A stretch of DNA of 64,000 nt, taken from NCBI RefSeq assembly GCF_003073045.1, contig NC_037597.1, positions 4,708,717-4,772,716 on the forward strand, read 5' to 3'. The notes below the pieces were generated by a model that was not told the DNA's origin, made no database searches, and worked only from the letters and a program-made list of their open reading frames with translations. Source of the DNA: Pomacea canaliculata (taxonomy: Eukaryota; Mollusca; Gastropoda; Architaenioglossa; Ampullariidae). The number at the start of each line of letters is the position of its first letter. The stretch's first letter is position 1. Below, piece by piece: positions 61,013 through 64,000 of this stretch. A program made the position numbers and the translations under genes.

Positions 61013-64000
61013 CTTGCTGTTAAAATGATAAACAATGGAGAATGGAGTCATGTTCTTGGACACGTGTGTGACAAAAGATTTTATTTTGCTGCTTTATTAA
61101 ATTATTCATTTTTCTTGATGTGATGTGGTAAATGAATCTAACACTAATGAAGGTAAAATTTATAGTAGCACTGTTGTAACTACAGAATTGGAGAAAAAAG
61201 AAAGATGCATGTGGAATGGTTTTGTCTGTTGTAAATTTTTATCAAGTACTTGGATATCTACCTTACAAATAGACTCAGTTTTGTATATAGATAATTACTC
61301 TGTAGAGATATGTATTACTAACCCTTTTTTATGCTTTAGTACAACTGTATGTAACCTTTCCTGCAAATATGGGGTTGAGAAAAGCAATGAGCTGATATAC
61401 AGTTACCATTACTTCAATGCTATGTTCATTCACTCAAACTTATTCCAAAATGGATAACAACATAAGAAACTGCAATAATAATTATGTAATGCTATTGAAT
61501 CTTCCACAAAATTGAGTAAAGACATTTGAGAACATTATATTATGTAAAATGTGTGTTTATGTAAAAGAAACACCATCTAAATAATGTTAGGTATGAATGC
61601 CACTTTATACTTTTATGTGAGTTTTTGAAAAGAGCATGATGTAAATTATTTTGCGAATTCTAATGAAATAATCCGTGGGTTAGAAGTAATGAAGGTATTT
61701 CCAATAGCCGCGGTCGTAGCTTGTGGATTGGCTGAGGGTGGGTAGGTGAAGGGGCGACAGAGGGAACACAACAATAAACAGTACTGAAGAGGTCTGCGGT
61801 ATGTTTTTAAAGTATGGAATGACTAGTCAGAGAATCTTTGCAGTGGTGTTGTCTTGCTCGATTCTTTTTAACCAGCTAGGTTTCATTGTTGATAGAAAGA
61901 GTAAATGTCACACATTTTAAGCCCGTAGGGTTTACAGACTACTGATTTCTTGATTCTGTTATGTTTTCCTCCCCAGAGAAAGGAAGACATTTTTTTGCAC
62001 AAAAAGTTTGAGGAGTAGTACACTTGTGAAGTGTTGTCTTTTTCATTTCTTTTCTTTGTGTTTCCCAGTTGAATGATTTGCTGTATAAACACTTCTACCT
62101 GTTTGTGGGTTATAGCATGTTGCTTATGCAGTGATGAATTTCCAGTGTAATAATTTATGTCTGCATGTGTTGGATTGTATGTAATGAAATGCCCCAATGC
62201 AAATGAGACATCACGCCTCAACTCACTGATTACAAGACCGTGATTACTATTTCCACATAGTACCATACTGTCTTATCCGTTGAAATAAAACCTAACTTTT
62301 GCTCTCTCTCTCTCTCCCTGTCACATACATTCTGTATTCTTTACTATTTATTCACCCTCCAAGGGGTACACACTCCCATCCATTGCAATGTACAATATCT
62401 CACATATACATTTTATTCATTTATTTAGTTCACCATCCTTAGTAATATCTTCACAAATCCCGCTAATATGCTGAGGGTCTTTTCGTTTCTTTAAAGCTAA
62501 TAACAGCTGGAATTTATAAGCATTTAGATTGTGAATATAGTAAAGTGGTAAATCATTTCTACACTGGTAGATTTTTTTTTACAGTTAAATAGATTATTAA
62601 TAACAATAGCCACTGCACACTGGGACAATGTAACATTGTGAGGAGAATGTGTACTGAAATGAACAATCTGCATAGCCATATGTTCTTGATTTTAGTAGCT
62701 ACACCCATCTTAATATGAAGCACGAGGGTTCATACTTATGTGGTATTTGGAAATTAGCTCCCGTCTCTGGAGATCTCCACTGAAAAATAAAATTGTGGTG
62801 ATCACACTGCGCATGAAAACAAGAAATATTTAATCGTGATATGCTAAAGCATTACTTATGGACCGACTGATGCATAAATCTTAATAATGACAACATAAGA
62901 AAAAACAAGGTAATAGTAGCAAAATTATATTTTATTATTATTATTGTAAGACTTATTTTGCATTCAAAGTGTTGATTGTAATCCCTTCAAATATAAATGC
63001 TTCAACTTTTTTATATGCAAACATACTACTTTGAATTAGTTGGTAATGATGTCCAGTTTAAAATCTTGCTTCATGCTTTTCTCTCCATGTCTACTTTTTG
63101 CTTATTTACAACCATTCTTTTAAACACCCAAATCATGTGACATTTTGTCATCATCTGGAAAGGTCTGTGTCCATATTAAAGTAATAATACAGTACATGTT
63201 CATAAACTTATGTATTTTATTACATCTTGTAACTGTGCTTACTGTGTAGTACGGAAATAAAGAATGAAACCTAAGCGTCAAAACGACTTTGCTTGATTCA
63301 GTCACGGACTTCTATACACGATCGGTCGTTCAGTATCGCTGAATGTCAATAGCACATTACACGTTTCGTTCATATGAATTAAAAATCAGTCTGTGTGCAA
63401 TATATTAATTAGCACGCTACAATACTATATAATGCCACGAATACAATCCTAGAAAATCAAATAGCAGACGGAACACTACGAAGAAACCGACTAAGCGACG
63501 AGCAAAAAATAAACCGGAGACACAATTGCTTAAGCTCGTGATGATACTTGGCTACAAAATAGCAGACGAACATTTACATAGAAACAGATCAACTAAGCCA
63601 CGAATAAAAATTAAAATCTAACTTACCTTCTTATTTAAGTAGGGCTGATTTTTTATTGAGCTGCATCACAACACGTCCTTGATCCGCGAGTCTACCACAA
63701 TTGACAATGTTACATTCAAGACATACATCCGCACTTGTTGACCCCTGCGCAGTGTGAGAAGGCAATTCGTGAGCTCGTGACACCCACACAAACATTTGAC
63801 TGCACAGCACGACAGTTGCAGCTCACTTAAGTTTTGATGATAAAAAGTTAATACACCCCTCGATCGCTGAATACTAGCTCGATCGTTTGAAATAACAGAT
63901 CACTTCGCAAAGGCGTATCCAACAACTTAATCTCGCAGTGGCTGAGAGTGGTTCGAATTGAGGAAAGAAACACAGATAAAAAAAAGTAAAAATATGTTCT
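61013..64000. other. AT-rich 3' flank without a recognised gene
   Basis: Nothing coding is supported. Two similar blocks near 63,460-63,510 and 63,557-63,610 share AAATAGCAGACG, GAAAC and CTAAGC.ACGA, suggesting an old duplication of roughly 100 bp. Confidence 0.4.

Noticed and set aside
61883-62266. 127-codon minus-strand frame
   Set aside because: AT-rich, no recognisable domain, in the 3' flank of the MULE gene.
1-64000. CRISPR arrays, bacterial operons or rRNA genes
   Set aside because: The tandem repeats lack spacer structure, genes are intron-split, and no rRNA sequence was recognised.

Overview
The window is animal nuclear DNA, almost certainly from a gastropod mollusc. Genes are split into short exons with GT/GC-AG introns, microsatellites are abundant, and small hAT and pogo-type elements, tRNA-like repeats and gastropod-style SINE-like repeats are scattered throughout. 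The species cannot be named from the sequence.

Left half (0.9-34 kb): a head-to-tail array of glycoside hydrolase family 10 (GH10) xylanase-type genes, all on the minus strand. The order in transcription direction is copy D (33.77-28.21 kb), copy C (26.48-20.67 kb), copy B (17.62-11.82 kb), copy A (8.64-2.38 kb) and a short relic (about 1.3-1.5 kb). The four long copies share one 12-exon structure: signal peptide plus a CBM4/9-like carbohydrate-binding domain (exons 1-4), the GH10 barrel (exons 4-11) with catalytic Glu in HWDVNNE (exon 9) and WATEL (exon 11), and a C-terminal beta module (exon 12). Only D reads open throughout. C carries one single-base insertion, A three single-base frameshifts, and B several lesions confined to exons 1-4. 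A TATA-like box precedes each long copy. Intron 2 starts with GC rather than GT in A, B and C. A degraded THAP domain followed by a 17-bp repeat containing CRE palindromes lies at the far left.

Middle (34-48.5 kb): mostly intergenic. A five-exon plus-strand gene at 39.26-41.84 kb encodes a four-helix membrane protein resembling TMEM72; its intron 4 is largely a 48-bp minisatellite that copies the exon's own splice-donor context. A minus-strand 350-codon reading frame at 47.48-48.53 kb is an unrecognised protein or terminal exon.

Right (48.5-64 kb): mainly non-coding DNA with degenerate repeats, a tandem duplication and a tRNA-like sequence, then an apparently intact four-exon gene (56.19-60.83 kb) for an 835-residue Mutator-like (MULE) transposase with an N-terminal zinc-binding region, a DDE-type core and a SWIM zinc finger. 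No terminal inverted repeats were seen around it, so it may be a live transposon or a host gene derived from one.

The GH10 genes would encode secreted enzymes that bind and cleave plant or algal beta-1,4-xylan, probably in the digestive tract. The array shows birth and death of a digestive gene family, with small DNA transposons inserted into its introns and spacers.
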